Assembly (NCBI GenBank): GCA_030704615.1
Contig: CM060732.1
Span: 76,675,053 to 76,739,052, forward strand
Direction of reading: 5' to 3'
Origin: Takakia lepidozioides
Lineage: Eukaryota; Streptophyta; Takakiopsida; Takakiales; Takakiaceae
DNA length: 64,000 nt
Made by a program: the position numbers and the translations under genes. Below the pieces are notes generated by a model. That model searched no databases. It was not told the origin of the DNA and worked only from the letters and a program-made list of their open reading frames with translations. Position 1 is the stretch's first letter. The number at the start of each line of letters is the position of its first letter. This document shows positions 1 through 11,168 of the stretch, piece by piece.

Positions 1-1145
1 GCTGCCAGGCTGGCACACGCATTGCAAACGCAAACAAACGCAATTTGGTCGGGCTTCACCCCTTCCTGTATCATTTGCTCATAGGTCTCCAAGGCATTCC
101 TACCACACCCATGCTTGTTATATCCTGCCAGTATTATAGTCCACGAGAACATATTTCGTTCAGGCATTTTGTAAAACACTCGGTGTGCATCCTCAATGCT
201 CCCACACTTGACATACATGTTGACAAGGGTGTTCAATAGAAACACGTTTGGCTGAAATCTACTTTCGAGAATGTGGGCATGCACCTTTTTGCTGCTAGGC
301 ATTTCATCTTGATGCAGTTATGCAAGAGACAGACATAAATGTCGGAGTCTGCCAGAATGCCTCCTTGGTTCAAAAGGTGTAGAGCCTCTTTCAGTTGTCC
401 CGCCTCACATAGTGTCCTCACATGCCCAAAAGTGCCAGCAGAGATCTTGTGGACTCTGTCTCTGGGTCCTCTTGGAGACGCACTGGTCACGGTAGAGGTG
501 CCTGATGCAATCGACTGTGCTGCTCCTGCTTCCAGTTGACCATCTACCCATGTCGGTTTCTTTTGGCTATCAATCCATAGTGCCTTGTTAAGACTCTTAT
601 GCTTGAAATCTGGAACTCCCAGATTGATCTGCATGCAGACTCCAGTGCCTTCTTCAGCTATCCCTCCCCCCACAACAAGAATGCATACACCGTCCCCCTC
701 GCTGTTGTACCTGACAATGACAACCCATAATTCACCTAGCCAGACCCCGCCCCTACTTACGACGAAATAGTTCCTATGCTGAATTTCTTACAAGATTGAA
801 AAATTCAGTGTTGTGGACAAATGGAGGATCGCAATTTGCGAGGGACACAATTTGATGCACAGTATCGTTGGCTTCTGATGTAAGATAATAGACACTCACC
901 TTTCTTCCTCGATTGTCCCGCCATTGACTGGGGTCTAGGAAATACTCCTTCCAAAGCTTCTCCTCGTCCCTATTATCAGTTTTCGGATATATGCCTGCCA
1001 CACCATTGGCACCCCGGAATTCTTGGGAGGCGCCAGACCCACCATTTGCAGGGACCTGCTTCATGAGCAAATTGCCAAAGGGAATGCCGCCACTATCAGC
1101 TCCAAAGCCCAGCCCCTGAAACTGCTGCATGAGCGATTCTGGCAT
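1..1145 (-). pseudogene. PDF-motif plus PPR-repeat protein gene, frameshifted, partial at the window edge
   Basis: Two exons join in phase. Exon 1 (1145-900) begins with an ATG and ends at an AAG|GTGAGT donor. The intron is 899-629, and exon 2 starts at 628 after a TGCATGCAG acceptor. Across the junction the reading is EEKLWKEYFLDPSQWRDNRG, then PDFKHKSLNKALWIDS. This is the PDF-type motif known from organellar single-stranded DNA-binding (OSB) proteins. Exon 2 then reads into PPR repeats (KISAGTFGHVRTLCEAGQLK, then ADSDIYVCLLHNCIK). Around 285-292, in a run of A, the frame shifts. PPR sequence resumes in another frame (LLNTLVNMYVKCGSIEDAHR, then MPERNMFSWTIILAGYNKHG) and runs off the left edge. 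PPR proteins bind organellar RNA, so an organellar RNA-processing role is likely for an intact relative. This copy looks broken unless the frameshift is an assembly error. The N-terminus (MPESLMQQFQGL) was not tested for targeting. Confidence 0.7.
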
Positions 1146-2600
1146 GGCCGAGCCGAGACGCTCACACGAACAAGCTCGCTGCCATCGCTGCAGCAGACAC
1201 GTTGGGGATGGCAGCCTTCATCCACGTCCACCGTATTCGCTTCGAATTGTGGTATACTCAACCCCTACACATGTTTGCTACTCTTCCTAGAATATATTCT
1301 GATCTTCTGAATGAGGCAAAATGATGACGGGGGAGGCTTTTGGAAAAAGTATGAAGATGTAATGAAGGGAGGAGAGAGACAACTCTCTCTGCGGAGTTTG
1401 ACATCTCTTGGGCATTCGGAGGCATCTTTGCAGTCGGACTTCCTCGTCCACCATCAACCGGGATGTCCCTCCCTTCCTCCGCAGCTGGGGTCCCTCCTAA
1501 TCACTCTTACCAAAGCTCTGGAAAGCGTCCGCCTGATCTTTAGTCAATTTTGCAGATAGGACAAAATACTCAGTCCCTCATTTGTTTGACTCCTTTTTGA
1601 GTTCAGCTTCCTACGCTCTTCGGCTTAGATGCCTTGCTTTCTCTTTAGGCCTCTTTCTCTACTTGTAGTTTCAACATGATGAAACCCTGTAAGACTTTAG
1701 TTTCTACAGGGCCTTCTTTCCTAGTCATAAGCTTTTCGTCTCTTCTCCTTGCTTCTCCCTCGTTATGTCCTTGCAACAGTCCCGTCTTCCCTACCAATCT
1801 CTTCAAGTTGGACGTTGAGTTTTGCAAATCTATGTATGTGGGCGAGGGTCGAAAGCTTGTTTGCTACTCTGTACTGGTGAACTTGTTGTACTCCCAGTTA
1901 GCTTGCCATTGGTGGCCTGTCCTGAGTGCTACCCAATACTCCAAGCCATGTGCAAGCTTTGCATACAATATGAGACAAATCGGGGGAATGCCTGCCTTCT
2001 ATAACCCACCTCCAACTGGTGCCACTGAGGCCATCAAGCAACATTGTTTTAATCCATCAATGACTGCGCGATGTCACACATTCAGGTTCATAGAATACAT
2101 TATTCTCCAGTAGGAACAGGAAAGGTTGAAGAAACTGGTTTTGCAGCCCATGGGCAATAAGATTTGGCGTTCTTGCACAGAATGACTGTCGAGGCGGTCA
2201 ACAATCTCATGATAGCTCTTTGGGCCGTGGGGCTTAACCCCTAAAGGACAAGGGCCAATTTTTGCCAAGACCTCAAAAACTGGACCCTGCTCTAAAACAT
2301 TTATATCTTGAGATTTACTAAGGCCCTGTAAAACTAACCGTTGGAATATACTCTCAACTACCCCACCTACGACCACAAAAATCCCTGTCTAAATCCAACC
2401 AGCAGATCCAAAGAATATAATGTCTAAAGTGGTGCAAAAACAAAACAAACATGAAGTAAATAGGGAAAAAAAAGTGCTTTTTCTATCGAATTTCCCATCT
2501 GCGAACTGGTCTGACATGACACTCTCCAGAATCTGGTGCCCTGTCATATAAGACACCTTCCCTGCAAATTTCATCTTTTTCTGACATAATCTCAGGTGGG
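1146..2600. other. intergenic, no supported feature
   Basis: I see only short open frames with no recognisable domain and no clear splice-linked exons. The upstream (5') region of the minus-strand PPR gene must lie at the left of this interval, but I cannot assign a promoter. Confidence 0.4.
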
Positions 2601-3480
2601 CTGCTTTGTATGCTAAAATTGGGGGGTCAAATTTGGGGTTTTCCTTCGGGCAGGAAAAAAGGTTTGTTCAGAAAATTGAGGAAAATTTTTGAGCCGTTCA
2701 TTTGGCAATCGCTCCGGTGGGAATGTTGTGGGTGGGTATGGCTATTCCGCAAAAACATTTCGGGCCAATCTGAGTCTCCTACTAGGTCTTTTTACCCCCT
2801 GCCCATGAGACTTGCAATTGCACCTATGTGGGCCTATAAGTTTTGGGCAGTAGCCCTCTCTTGTGGAGGGTTTTAGGGGGTGCCTCATTCTACCCGTCCC
2901 TAAATTGATTAGGCCTCCACCCCTCCCAAGGCATGTCCACCCCCACCACCCAGGTTCGGGCCACCCCTATGTTTATTGGGTTTTGGGGTCACCCACCCCA
3001 CGCGTTCATGGGCCACCCATGCCGGAAATGTGTCCCGGTTTTCATGACAGAAAAACAAAACTCGCCGGATTTCACAAAGTGGACGGAATATGCCAACAGG
3101 ATTTGAATTTGGATGAATGTGGGAGGTTTCTACATCCATATTTCCACGGATGATGTTGGATGAGTTTGGATGAAATTGGAGGGGTATTTTGGATCTTTGA
3201 ATTGCCTAAGTCCTAAGTGCACCAACTTGTCCATTTTGGCCCTAAGCCCTCCCTTTGTTGCACTATGTGCATCCACTCAATTTATCTAAGTCCTTTACTT
3301 TTTTGTGTATTGATCTATCACACACCAATTTTGTCCAAGTGTTTATAAGTCCTTGAACCTATAGTGTATTCATTTGTCACACATCATTTTGCATAAGTCC
3401 TCATATGTCCTAGTGTTGCATGCTATCATCACTTTGGTTCAATTGACCATTGAACCATATATTCCACCATGATCAAAACA
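2600..3480. other. C-rich low-complexity stretch and degenerate TAAGTCCT repeats
   Basis: Positions 2880-3040 are rich in CCACCC and GGGCCACCC. Positions 3205-3420 contain several loosely spaced TAAGTCCT words separated by roughly 70-90 bases. No gene is visible. The repeats could be subterminal sequence of a transposon related to the piggyBac remnant to the right, but no terminus was found. Confidence 0.35.
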
Positions 3481-3873
3481 TGACCACTAGTTCAGCATAG
3501 TGTTGAACTTAGTGTCTACAATAATGCAAGGAACCAATCAGCCCCTCATACTCTTCCACCCTCACCAAATCAGCCCCATCTACTCTACCATACCCTCCAT
3601 CACAAAACCATCACTTCTCCTCCCCCAACCCCCACCCTTTCAATCAGCCCCAACTCCTCTACCACACCCCACCACCCCTCAGCCCCTACTATGCATCACC
3701 ATCCCAAAACAAAGTGTCATAGAGCCTCCTACTCATCAAAAAAGTCTCAAGGCCTATCAAAATGGAAATATTTGCTCAAACATAGGCAAATTTCAATACT
3801 AAAAAAATCCAGCCATGACATATGTTATTTCCTATGGCACATGGAAATTCCAGCCACCCAAAAAGCCCTCTAA

Positions 3874-4170
3874 TATTAGTATTGTAGCAAATTAGACCCC
3901 CTACATCTCCCAATTATGCCTTATACTCATTAGTGTGGCAGCCCCATCAAAATTCCAGCCCCTCTAAGTCAAGTATTAGTGCAAATTAGCCCCCCTACAT
4001 CTCCCAATTATGTCTTATACTCACAAGTGTTGTAGCCCCATCAAATTTAGCCCTCTAAGTCAATATTAGTGCAAATCACACCCCCCACATCTGCCAACTA
4101 TGCCCTTTATACTCATTAATGTGGCAGCCCCATCAAAATTCCAGCCCCTCTATGTCAATATTAGTGCAAT
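3874..4170. repeat. short tandem array, about 95-bp units
   Basis: Three to four imperfect copies of a unit of about 90-100 bases. Each contains a TATTAGTGCAAAT-like word, CTACATCTCCCAATTATG, a TTATACTCAT word and GCAGCCCCATCAAAATTCC. Copies begin near 3874, 3974, 4064 and 4157. No coding function is apparent. Confidence 0.6.
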
Positions 4171-4522
4171 CTATACTATTGCATGTAAGCCCCATGACAA
4201 TTCCAGCCCCAAAAAACTTTCCAGCCAACATGAATGGCCCCTAAAGTTAGTTTACACCCTCTATATCCCCACACACACCCCTCCACACCCATTCCTAGCG
4301 GCATCGACGATGAATACGTGCAAAACATGTGCCATGGCACAAAAAGCGCCCACCACAACACCTACAAAACCACCGGCACCTCGTGCTACATACATAGCAC
4401 CTGCGTCTCAAGTTAGACCGCTCCAAATAGTGAATTCCAGCCATTCCAGCCGGCACAAGCAATGATGTGCAAGTGCGGCCCCCATTCTCCCATCCCCTTG
4501 TAAGTGCCTCTGCAACAAACAA

Positions 4523-6323
4523 TCAAAACGCAGCATGAGTCATGACTTCTTGCCCCAAAGAAGTCATATGACTTCTATAAAGAATGACCAAGAGGGTATC
4601 AAGGAAAAAGAAAAAGATGCGGTGCCACCACTTGTGGCTACGAGTTTGACATGAATAGGAGCCTCGCAATTGATCATGCACATCCACCCCTCGCATTAAT
4701 GATTGATATTCCAAGTGTATGGGTGAGGATTGCACCTCAACCCATGCCCCAACCACCCCATCCCATCGCAAGACTGTGGCTGGAACAGAACCACTATGAA
4801 GGGGGTTGGCACTAGTAGAGAGGAGTAAGACTCATTTGTTGTCCCACCACAATAAACAACATATCTTCCTAGAGCGGTGCATTTTGTACCATAGATCTCC
4901 ACGTTTCCCTCGCACATGTCCCAACAAGGATAAAGGTACTCCAATGCGATCAGCCCTCAAGGTCCCCGTGGCATAGGTCCCAACCTTCAACAACTCCCAA
5001 AAAAGTCTTGGAGAAGTGAAGAAGTTATCCATTACCACCGTGTGTCCCACATGGAGGTGCCCTTCAAGTAAGTTCAAGACCACATGAAAACCTTGCCCTC
5101 CTGCCTCTTTCTTGTTGCCATGTTGCCCCTCATTGCTCACTTCAGCCCCCAAGTAAACTCTCAAATTCAAGACACACTTAGTTTGGACATCCGCAACACA
5201 CCATACATTTATGCCCCACTTAGTGGGCTTGGCTTTCATGTACTGCCTGAAAGCGCAGTACTTTCCTTTGTATCCAATCATCATCTCATTGATGGTCAGT
5301 TTTTTTCCAGCCTTGTACAAAGATCCACTAATTCTCACCAACTCCTCTACCAACTACCGGCACTTCCCCAACTTATCATAATCAGGGCCGGATTTTTCAG
5401 GACATAGACTTGCATTGTCTACCAAGTGAAGACATCTAAGGATTGACTCAAACCTAGCCTTCGTCATTACTTTCTTGATAGTGACTGAAGCATACAAAGC
5501 ACCCTCGGGCTCCCAATAGGACCTCCTACAAGGCTGTTTTCTAAGACCCATGTACACACATATGCCCATAAATGCCCTCAATTCCACAACACCCAAATGA
5601 CTCCAATCTGAACCACCATATGTTCTACCACTACTTGGATCAATGAAAGACCTTGCATACCTATTGGTTTCCTCACATATACGAAGTAGGTTCTTGCGAG
5701 GGAAGAATAGATCAAACCAAGACATCCCACAATGCCTAAATATGGCTGGCAAGGTTGCCCCAGGGGCTGGTCCACTGAATTCAGCCGGGCTTGGGTTCAA
5801 AGTGGTTGCCGTGGACTGCCAATTGTTGTCCTTGAAAAGATCTTTGAGGTGCGTAGTATCCAAATCAACCGTATCATCATATATGCCCAATTCACCAAGG
5901 AGACAATCTTGATCTTGCCCAGGCACATTCCATAAGTCATCATCGTCCGTGTCAACCTCATGGGGTAGGGGATCATCCCCAATGAAGTCCTCATCATCAG
6001 AATGCTCAAGAATATCAACACTATCCAACAAGTGTTGTGAGCACAAATCCCCCATGGAATTCAGCCCCAAAAGGTATTTCAACCCCACCATCAAGGCCAT
6101 CCCCAAACAAACTAGAACTAGGCAGCCCTAGCAACTCACATTGCCCAATGGCAAGGGTCCTCAAACCAATCAAAGGGCCAAAGTCTGCCTCAACTCGTTT
6201 CTCTTGCGATGGCACATGCACCCAAGACTCAATAATCTCCTCATAACACCAATCAGCTTCTGGATCCACATATTTGTCACTCTCACCAAATAGCAACCCA
6301 TGTTTCACTCTAATTGGTACACA
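4523..6323 (-). pseudogene. piggyBac-like transposase (DDE_Tnp_1_7 type), degenerate
   Basis: In the minus frame from about 6106 to 4832 there is an acidic N-terminal region, then the piggyBac core: YKAGKKLTINEMMIGYKGKY, FRQYMKAKPTKWGINVW, HVGHTVVMDNFFTSPRLFWE and LLWWDNK. After a frame change the C-terminal part resumes at 4771-4523 (RGVDVHDQLRGSYS, then RSHKWWHRIFFFFLD). These match the conserved order of piggyBac transposases, which cut and paste DNA at TTAA sites. Breaks are an in-frame TAG at 5354-5356 and a frameshift near 4832. The first catalytic Asp (usually in an I-D-E motif) reads Asn here (INEM). An overlapping frame, 6326-6021, may be a further shifted part of the N-terminus. No TTAA-flanked termini were identified. 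The copy is inactive. Confidence 0.82.
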
Positions 6324-6599
6324 CACTAAGAGATGACGTTTTTTAGGACTATGGATTTGGCGGAGTCATAAAAACGGCACTAGGTATACGACTACAGAGC
6401 GCTGAAATGCGTTGCAGTCATAGTTTTATCACTTTATAGTAATGGATATCACTACATGACTCCGGAAAATTAGGGAGCATTGGTCAAACATTGTTGACCA
6501 TGATGACAAGGATGGTTTTATGACTAGTGTGATATGTTTGACTAGACGTGGACGACGTTTCATGGAATCTTGTGACTCCATGACTGAAGATGGTTTTAC

Positions 6600-6830
6600 A
6601 GCTCTATTTATACGACTACATCCCTACACGTGTCATTTTGAAAGCACATACATGAATGTATTCATCCATTGGATGAGTTTATCCATCGATGACATGGCAT
6701 GTAAACTTATGAGTCCCTTACTGCAAATTGTTTCATAACTCTATATATATGACTACATCACTACACATGTCATTTAAAAGGCATATACATTAATGAATTC
6801 ATTCAATGGATGGGTTCATCCATCCGCCTA
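6600..6830. repeat. two direct copies of a subterminal unit of about 150 bp
   Basis: The segment from about 6605 (ACGACTACATCCCTACACG, then TGTCATTTTGAAAGCACATA and a CATCCATTGGATG word) is repeated imperfectly from about 6748 (ATGACTACATCACTACACAT, then GTCATTTAAAAGG and CATTCAATGGATGGG). It lies within the left part of the candidate CACTA element. Confidence 0.55.
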
Positions 6831-7062
6831 TACGGTGTGTCGATTTGATATCTGTGCAATAAATTGGACCTGGATGGACGTGGCTTAACAAGGATCGCAA
6901 GATATATGAGATTAAATACGTGGTTGTACAAGGTTAGATCATGTGATGGAAATTATTTTGAATCGTGATTTTACAGGATCTAACGTCTAGATTGTTTAAG
7001 ATCTAACGGTTTAGATTACACCGCCGGACTTTACACCGGGCTGGGACTTAGGCTTTTTTGTC

Positions 7063-7190
7063 TCCTGCATTTCACCATCTATTTGATGTTGTGTCATGGA
7101 ACGCGATGATCGCAAGATATGCAGGGGCGTGGGATGGAGGCTTTGCAGACCTTCCTACTCTTGAGCAAATGATGCAGGAAGGAGAAGAGG
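7063..7190 (+). pseudogene. PPR repeat fragment
   Basis: One plus-strand frame reads LFDVVSWNAMIARYAGAWDG and then LPTLEQMMQEGEE. This is the D-V-V-S-W-N-A-M-I core of a plant PLS-class PPR repeat followed by a QMMQEG-type end. The frame is not continued on either side, so it is a remnant. It lies inside the candidate CACTA element and points the same way as the PDF exon 350 bases downstream. Confidence 0.65.
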
Positions 7191-7538
7191 AGGATGAGAC
7201 AGACGAGGAGAAGATCCCAACATTCTTGTTGTGAGCTCGCCGTTTTTGGGAGAGAGACGAGACGAGGAGACGCTCGCCGTTCTTGGGAGAGTCAGCTTGG
7301 TCTTAGCAGGCCGTGTTTCAATCTCTGCCTGCTCAGCTGCACCGTGGTGGTTCGATCTCACATACCAATCCAACATTACCTGACTACAGATACAAGCAGC
7401 ACACACAAGGGGTCCTTTTGGGCTGATGGTCGGTCAAATCCTCTATGGGTCATGATACAAGGTAAAGGACAATGTGGTGAGGATACCTTCTTCTTTGACC
7501 TATTTCAGCCTGTTTTGCTCTGTTTGGCAGCATGAAAG

Positions 7539-7628
7539 TATCCAAAAACAGGTAATAGAGATGAGGAGAAGCTTTGGAATGAACACTTTTCCGACCCCAG
7601 TCAATGGCGAGACAATGGAGACAAAAAG
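7539..7628 (+). pseudogene. detached PDF-motif exon, paralogue of the exon at 900-1145
   Basis: The plus frame reads YPKTGNRDEEKLWNEHFSDP then SQWRDNGDKK, ending at an AAG|GTGAAT donor at 7628/7629. The gene at 900-1145 has the closely matching YPKTDNRDEEKLWKEYFLDP and the same splice position. The matching PDFKHK exon is not seen downstream. Conservation of the exon boundary shows that this is a copied gene piece, not chance. Confidence 0.7.
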
Positions 7629-7756
7629 GTGAATGCATGTTGGACTACACTAGAGAGAAGTAGATGCAATTTAGAATTAGAACTACTGTAATAATTAGGG
7701 TTGGGGTTTGCTGGAAGAACTTCACAGTGTCATGCGCACCTATGAGCACTTCTGCA

Positions 7757-7850
7757 AAAGCCTTTTCTAATCGTCAAAGCTGCAAATGTTGTCACAGACA
7801 ATATGTATGCCAAATGTAGGTGTATGCGGAGTCTGAACAAGAGAGTACCA
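7757..7850 (+). pseudogene. PPR repeat fragment
   Basis: The plus frame reads TDNMYAKCRCMRSLNK, a diverged form of the common PPR word N-M-Y-A-K-C-G. It ends in stop codons at about 7850. It is a remnant of the same PPR debris as 7063-7190. Confidence 0.45.
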
Positions 7851-9402
7851 TGATGACCAGGTCCAACTAGGGGAAATACTATATATTTTAATCCCAATTT
7901 TTAAGGTTTCATCCATACTGAATGAAATTTCTGTTATAACCATAACTGGATGATTTATAGGCAGATATGCATTTCAATGCATTTTAGGTTTATGCTCCTT
8001 TGATTTAAACCTATTGAATGCCCATTTTTCATCCTGGTCTGATACCATCCATACCGGATGGTGGATGAAATCGCGGGTGGTTTTCCTTTAAGTGTCTCTC
8101 TGCCCTAGACACAGCACGATATCGTGCGTGTTTTTTTTCTCTGGAAGAGGGCGATGGCGGACGAATGCTCGATGGCGGCTGAATGCCCGAGCAGCAAGAT
8201 CCGAACGGGTGTGTTTCTGTTTTTTGAACGCGCGATGACGGCAGACACTTTCATCTCCCGCGATGGCAAATGACATACTGTTATGTTTGCCTACGTTTTT
8301 TCCTCATTGATGAAGCAGCGGCGGTTATGGAGGTGGGGAAGCGGCCTGTATTACAAGATACAACCTGTCCTCAACTCTCCTCCCGTTGCATTCTGTTGTG
8401 CTCGTTCAAATTCAGATGATGAACACTGCAGCGTCCTACTCCACAAAAGATTGAGGTTCTTTGTGGTGTCACATCTATGCTTTCTTCTGCTGGTTCTGTG
8501 ATCTTTGCATGCTTTATGGCTCATACCTGACATGGATAGCAACTGTGAAATCCTGTAATTCACCTCGCGCATCCTCACTAACGCACAAAACATTTTTTGT
8601 GTTTTTTTTGGGACGGGCGCAGGTGAGGGATTTCACTTGGCATGAACTCTTTGGCTTGCAGATGATCTGGTTACTGCAGGAGGGATAAGATATGCTGCAA
8701 GCTGCCGTTGTTGCAATTTTCTGCTTCAAAGCTGCTTCAAGGGGGATATGCCTTAAACCTTTACTTTGATTTCTGGTTCTTGGTAACCAAATCTGTTAAG
8801 TCAGGGAAGTAAATGGGCTGGGCCTCCTAGAAATCAGACCTTATTGTGAAGGTTCGGGCTGGTTGTGATGACAAGGGTTTGGTGATGCAAGTGTGACATT
8901 GGATGCATTTTTCCAGACCTGTTTTCTGGCCTTTTGGAGAGTCAGACAGTGTTGTTTATGCCTCACCAGTTTAGAATGTATTAAGTAAGGCATTGGGTAA
9001 GCCTTTTTAAGAACACATACATTCTTTCAGGCTCCCCCATGGAGATTATAACCTGATTACAGACTGGTATTTTTGAGGATCTCTCTAAAACTTGGCAGAG
9101 TGACTGGATAAGGCCCTGGGATACATACCATAGCCCTGCATCTACTTATGGAAGTACAATCAGTTCAGCTTGTGCTTTTAGGAACATACAAGTCCTTTAA
9201 AGCTGTAATAGGGAATGTTTTCATCAAAGCTCTCACTCTTAGGCCTGCTGGAATGGTTTTCTCAAAGACCTGTTGAGCTTACAACATACTTGTTTAAGCT
9301 ATTTGAACCCAAGAATTACCAAGCCAGTATTTTTAAAGGGCTTTTTTGATTACGAACTGTATTCTTAAGCTCCCCCCAGAGATTGGGAATGTGACATGGT
9401 AA

Positions 9403-9405
<3 letters not shown>

Positions 9406-9434
<29 letters not shown>
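9406..9434. repeat. (CT)n microsatellite
   Basis: An uninterrupted run of CT dinucleotides is directly visible. Confidence 0.95.
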
Positions 9435-9437
<3 letters not shown>

Positions 9438-10189
9438 CTCTGATACATGATACATATATACATGATTTGTGCAGAGGCATGGATAGCTGAAGGAGCAGGG
9501 ATAGAGTGCATGGGTCCAGATTCATCCAAGAGGGCCGGATTTCAATCTCCAGATTACATATGATTCCCTGTGGAAGGATAGCTACAAGAAACCTGCATGG
9601 ATAGATGATCAATTGGTTGGTCTTGAGCTGAAGAGCACGACCCCTGCAGGGATGTCTCTCCATCTGTAGATCTTTTAGGAAGTGGAAGGCTAGGCCTAGG
9701 GCCCAGCTTTCTTATGACATTGTTAGCTGATTTTCAGTTCTTCTCCTTAGCTCGGTGCCTTTCTGTTTCCAAGTTATGGCAGTAGTTTCTGGCTGCAGTC
9801 TCTTTTCCTGCTAGACTCTTTAGCTCTATGCAGACCCCCTTCTTTGCTTGCCTTCCTTCTTACTACTCTTTCTTGTCTTGGTACGCGAAGCTTTCAGCCT
9901 CTATGGCACTCTATCCAGAGGTTATTTTTCCTCTTTGTATCCAAGGACATTTTATGTCCATTACCTATAAAGTTCTAGAGGCCACTGTCCCCCACTGTCC
10001 CTCTTTGTTAACAAAAATAAAAATAATAAAAAAAAGACAACAATGGCTTCCATTCTATTTTCCTAGAAACCTAATGAGAATTTAAATCAATTAATAATCT
10101 AAATATATATGTATGATTTAATTTATTAAATTAAAATATTATTAAAAAACCTCTTTAGTCATGAAGTTATATACTCATGACTACATCAT

Positions 10190-10266
10190 GGCAACGTGGC
10201 ATTATATGATACGATATTCTTTCCACGTGTGGGTCATATATGTTGTCCATGTGGACACGTGTCACA
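10190..10266. promoter_or_regulatory. cluster of G-box/ABRE-like ACGTG motifs
   Basis: Within about 75 bases there are AACGTGGC, CCACGTGTGG and GGACACGTGTCAC. CACGTG is the plant G-box core bound by bZIP and bHLH factors. No gene start is evident next to it. It may instead belong to the subterminal part of the candidate CACTA element. Confidence 0.3.
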
Positions 10267-10657
10267 TCCGGAGTGCTACATATGTCTCTCTGACGCCTCT
10301 CCAATGGAGTTATACTTTGTAGACATGTAGTCATATAGTTAGTCATATATAAATCATATAGTTGTGACTACATCCTCTCTACAGCATGACTCCAGGTGCC
10401 ACGCACGCAGTCACGGCTATGACTTGCAAAACGCAGTCCTAAAGACTAGTCGCTATGACAGGGCTTTTTTCACTGCAGAGTGATATAGTCATGAACGCAT
10501 ATAGGACTGAAAAAATAGTCATATGTGCAGTCATAAAAACGCTCATATGTTGTAGTGAGGAAACTCAAGGTGATTTGCAAGCAAACATTCAAAGAGGTCG
10601 CGCAAGGCATGCATCAAGGCAAACACATGAAGTAGCGGCTGCAGCAAATGACACAAT

Positions 10658-10903
10658 ATGGGAGATGAATGTTGTGAAGCTTACAACCAACAATTCAGTA
10701 CTCGCACACGACCACATGTCAATGGTGAAGGTACACTTCTAGGTTGGAATACAAGCGATAACGCAAGCACAGAGGAAATGTATATGAGACGAAATTCCAT
10801 TGTCAAGTCTTTATTTAGCCGAAAGATAATAAGGGACATGGAACAAATATGCCCAAACCACTATATAGGACTACCGAGTGAGGATGATTTTGGTGAGGAG
10901 TAA
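10658..10903 (+). other. unrecognised open frame, possibly a transposase C-terminus
   Basis: The 81-residue frame ends in RRNSIVKSLFSRKIIRDMEQ and then ICPNHYIGLPSEDDFGEE. I do not recognise the family. The charged, acidic end resembles transposase C-termini. It faces a trihelix/Myb-like fragment 270 bases away on the other strand, which would suit a PIF/Harbinger-type pair, but no DDE motif was found. Low confidence that it is coding. Confidence 0.25.
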
Positions 10904-11168
10904 GTACTTCATTTGGTGCCCTCCTCTAAAATTTCTTCACAAGTTCAGATATTGTACCAAGTTCAGACATTGTACCGAGCATTTGCTGGAGTAATGCTAA
11001 TTTTGCATTCTCGGTTTCTTTCATATTATCAAGGAGTAATTTTCATTGTTGAGAAAGCTCATTGATTACTTCTTGTGTTGTTTGTTTTTCTCCTTTTCGC
11101 CCAGTCAGGGTATGTGGAATTGAAAAACTTGGTTTTGGTGCTGCATCAATGTCAACACCTAAACCCTC

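Larger units (their letters stand above)
6324..10557. mobile_element. candidate CACTA-type element with gene fragments inside
   Basis: The left end reads CACTAAGAGATGACGTTTTT. The right end, read inward on the minus strand, gives CACTACAACATATGAGCG followed by TTTTTATGACTG. Both begin with CACTA and share a GTTTTT/GACT core, as in plant CACTA (En/Spm) termini. Inside each end (6330-6840 and 10150-10555) the words GACTACATC, AGTCATA and CATGACT recur in both orientations, resembling subterminal repeats. No transposase is visible. The interior holds PPR gene fragments near 7063-7850. A 3-bp target duplication is not evident: ACA precedes the left end and AGG follows the right end. The call is therefore tentative. 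Confidence 0.35.
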
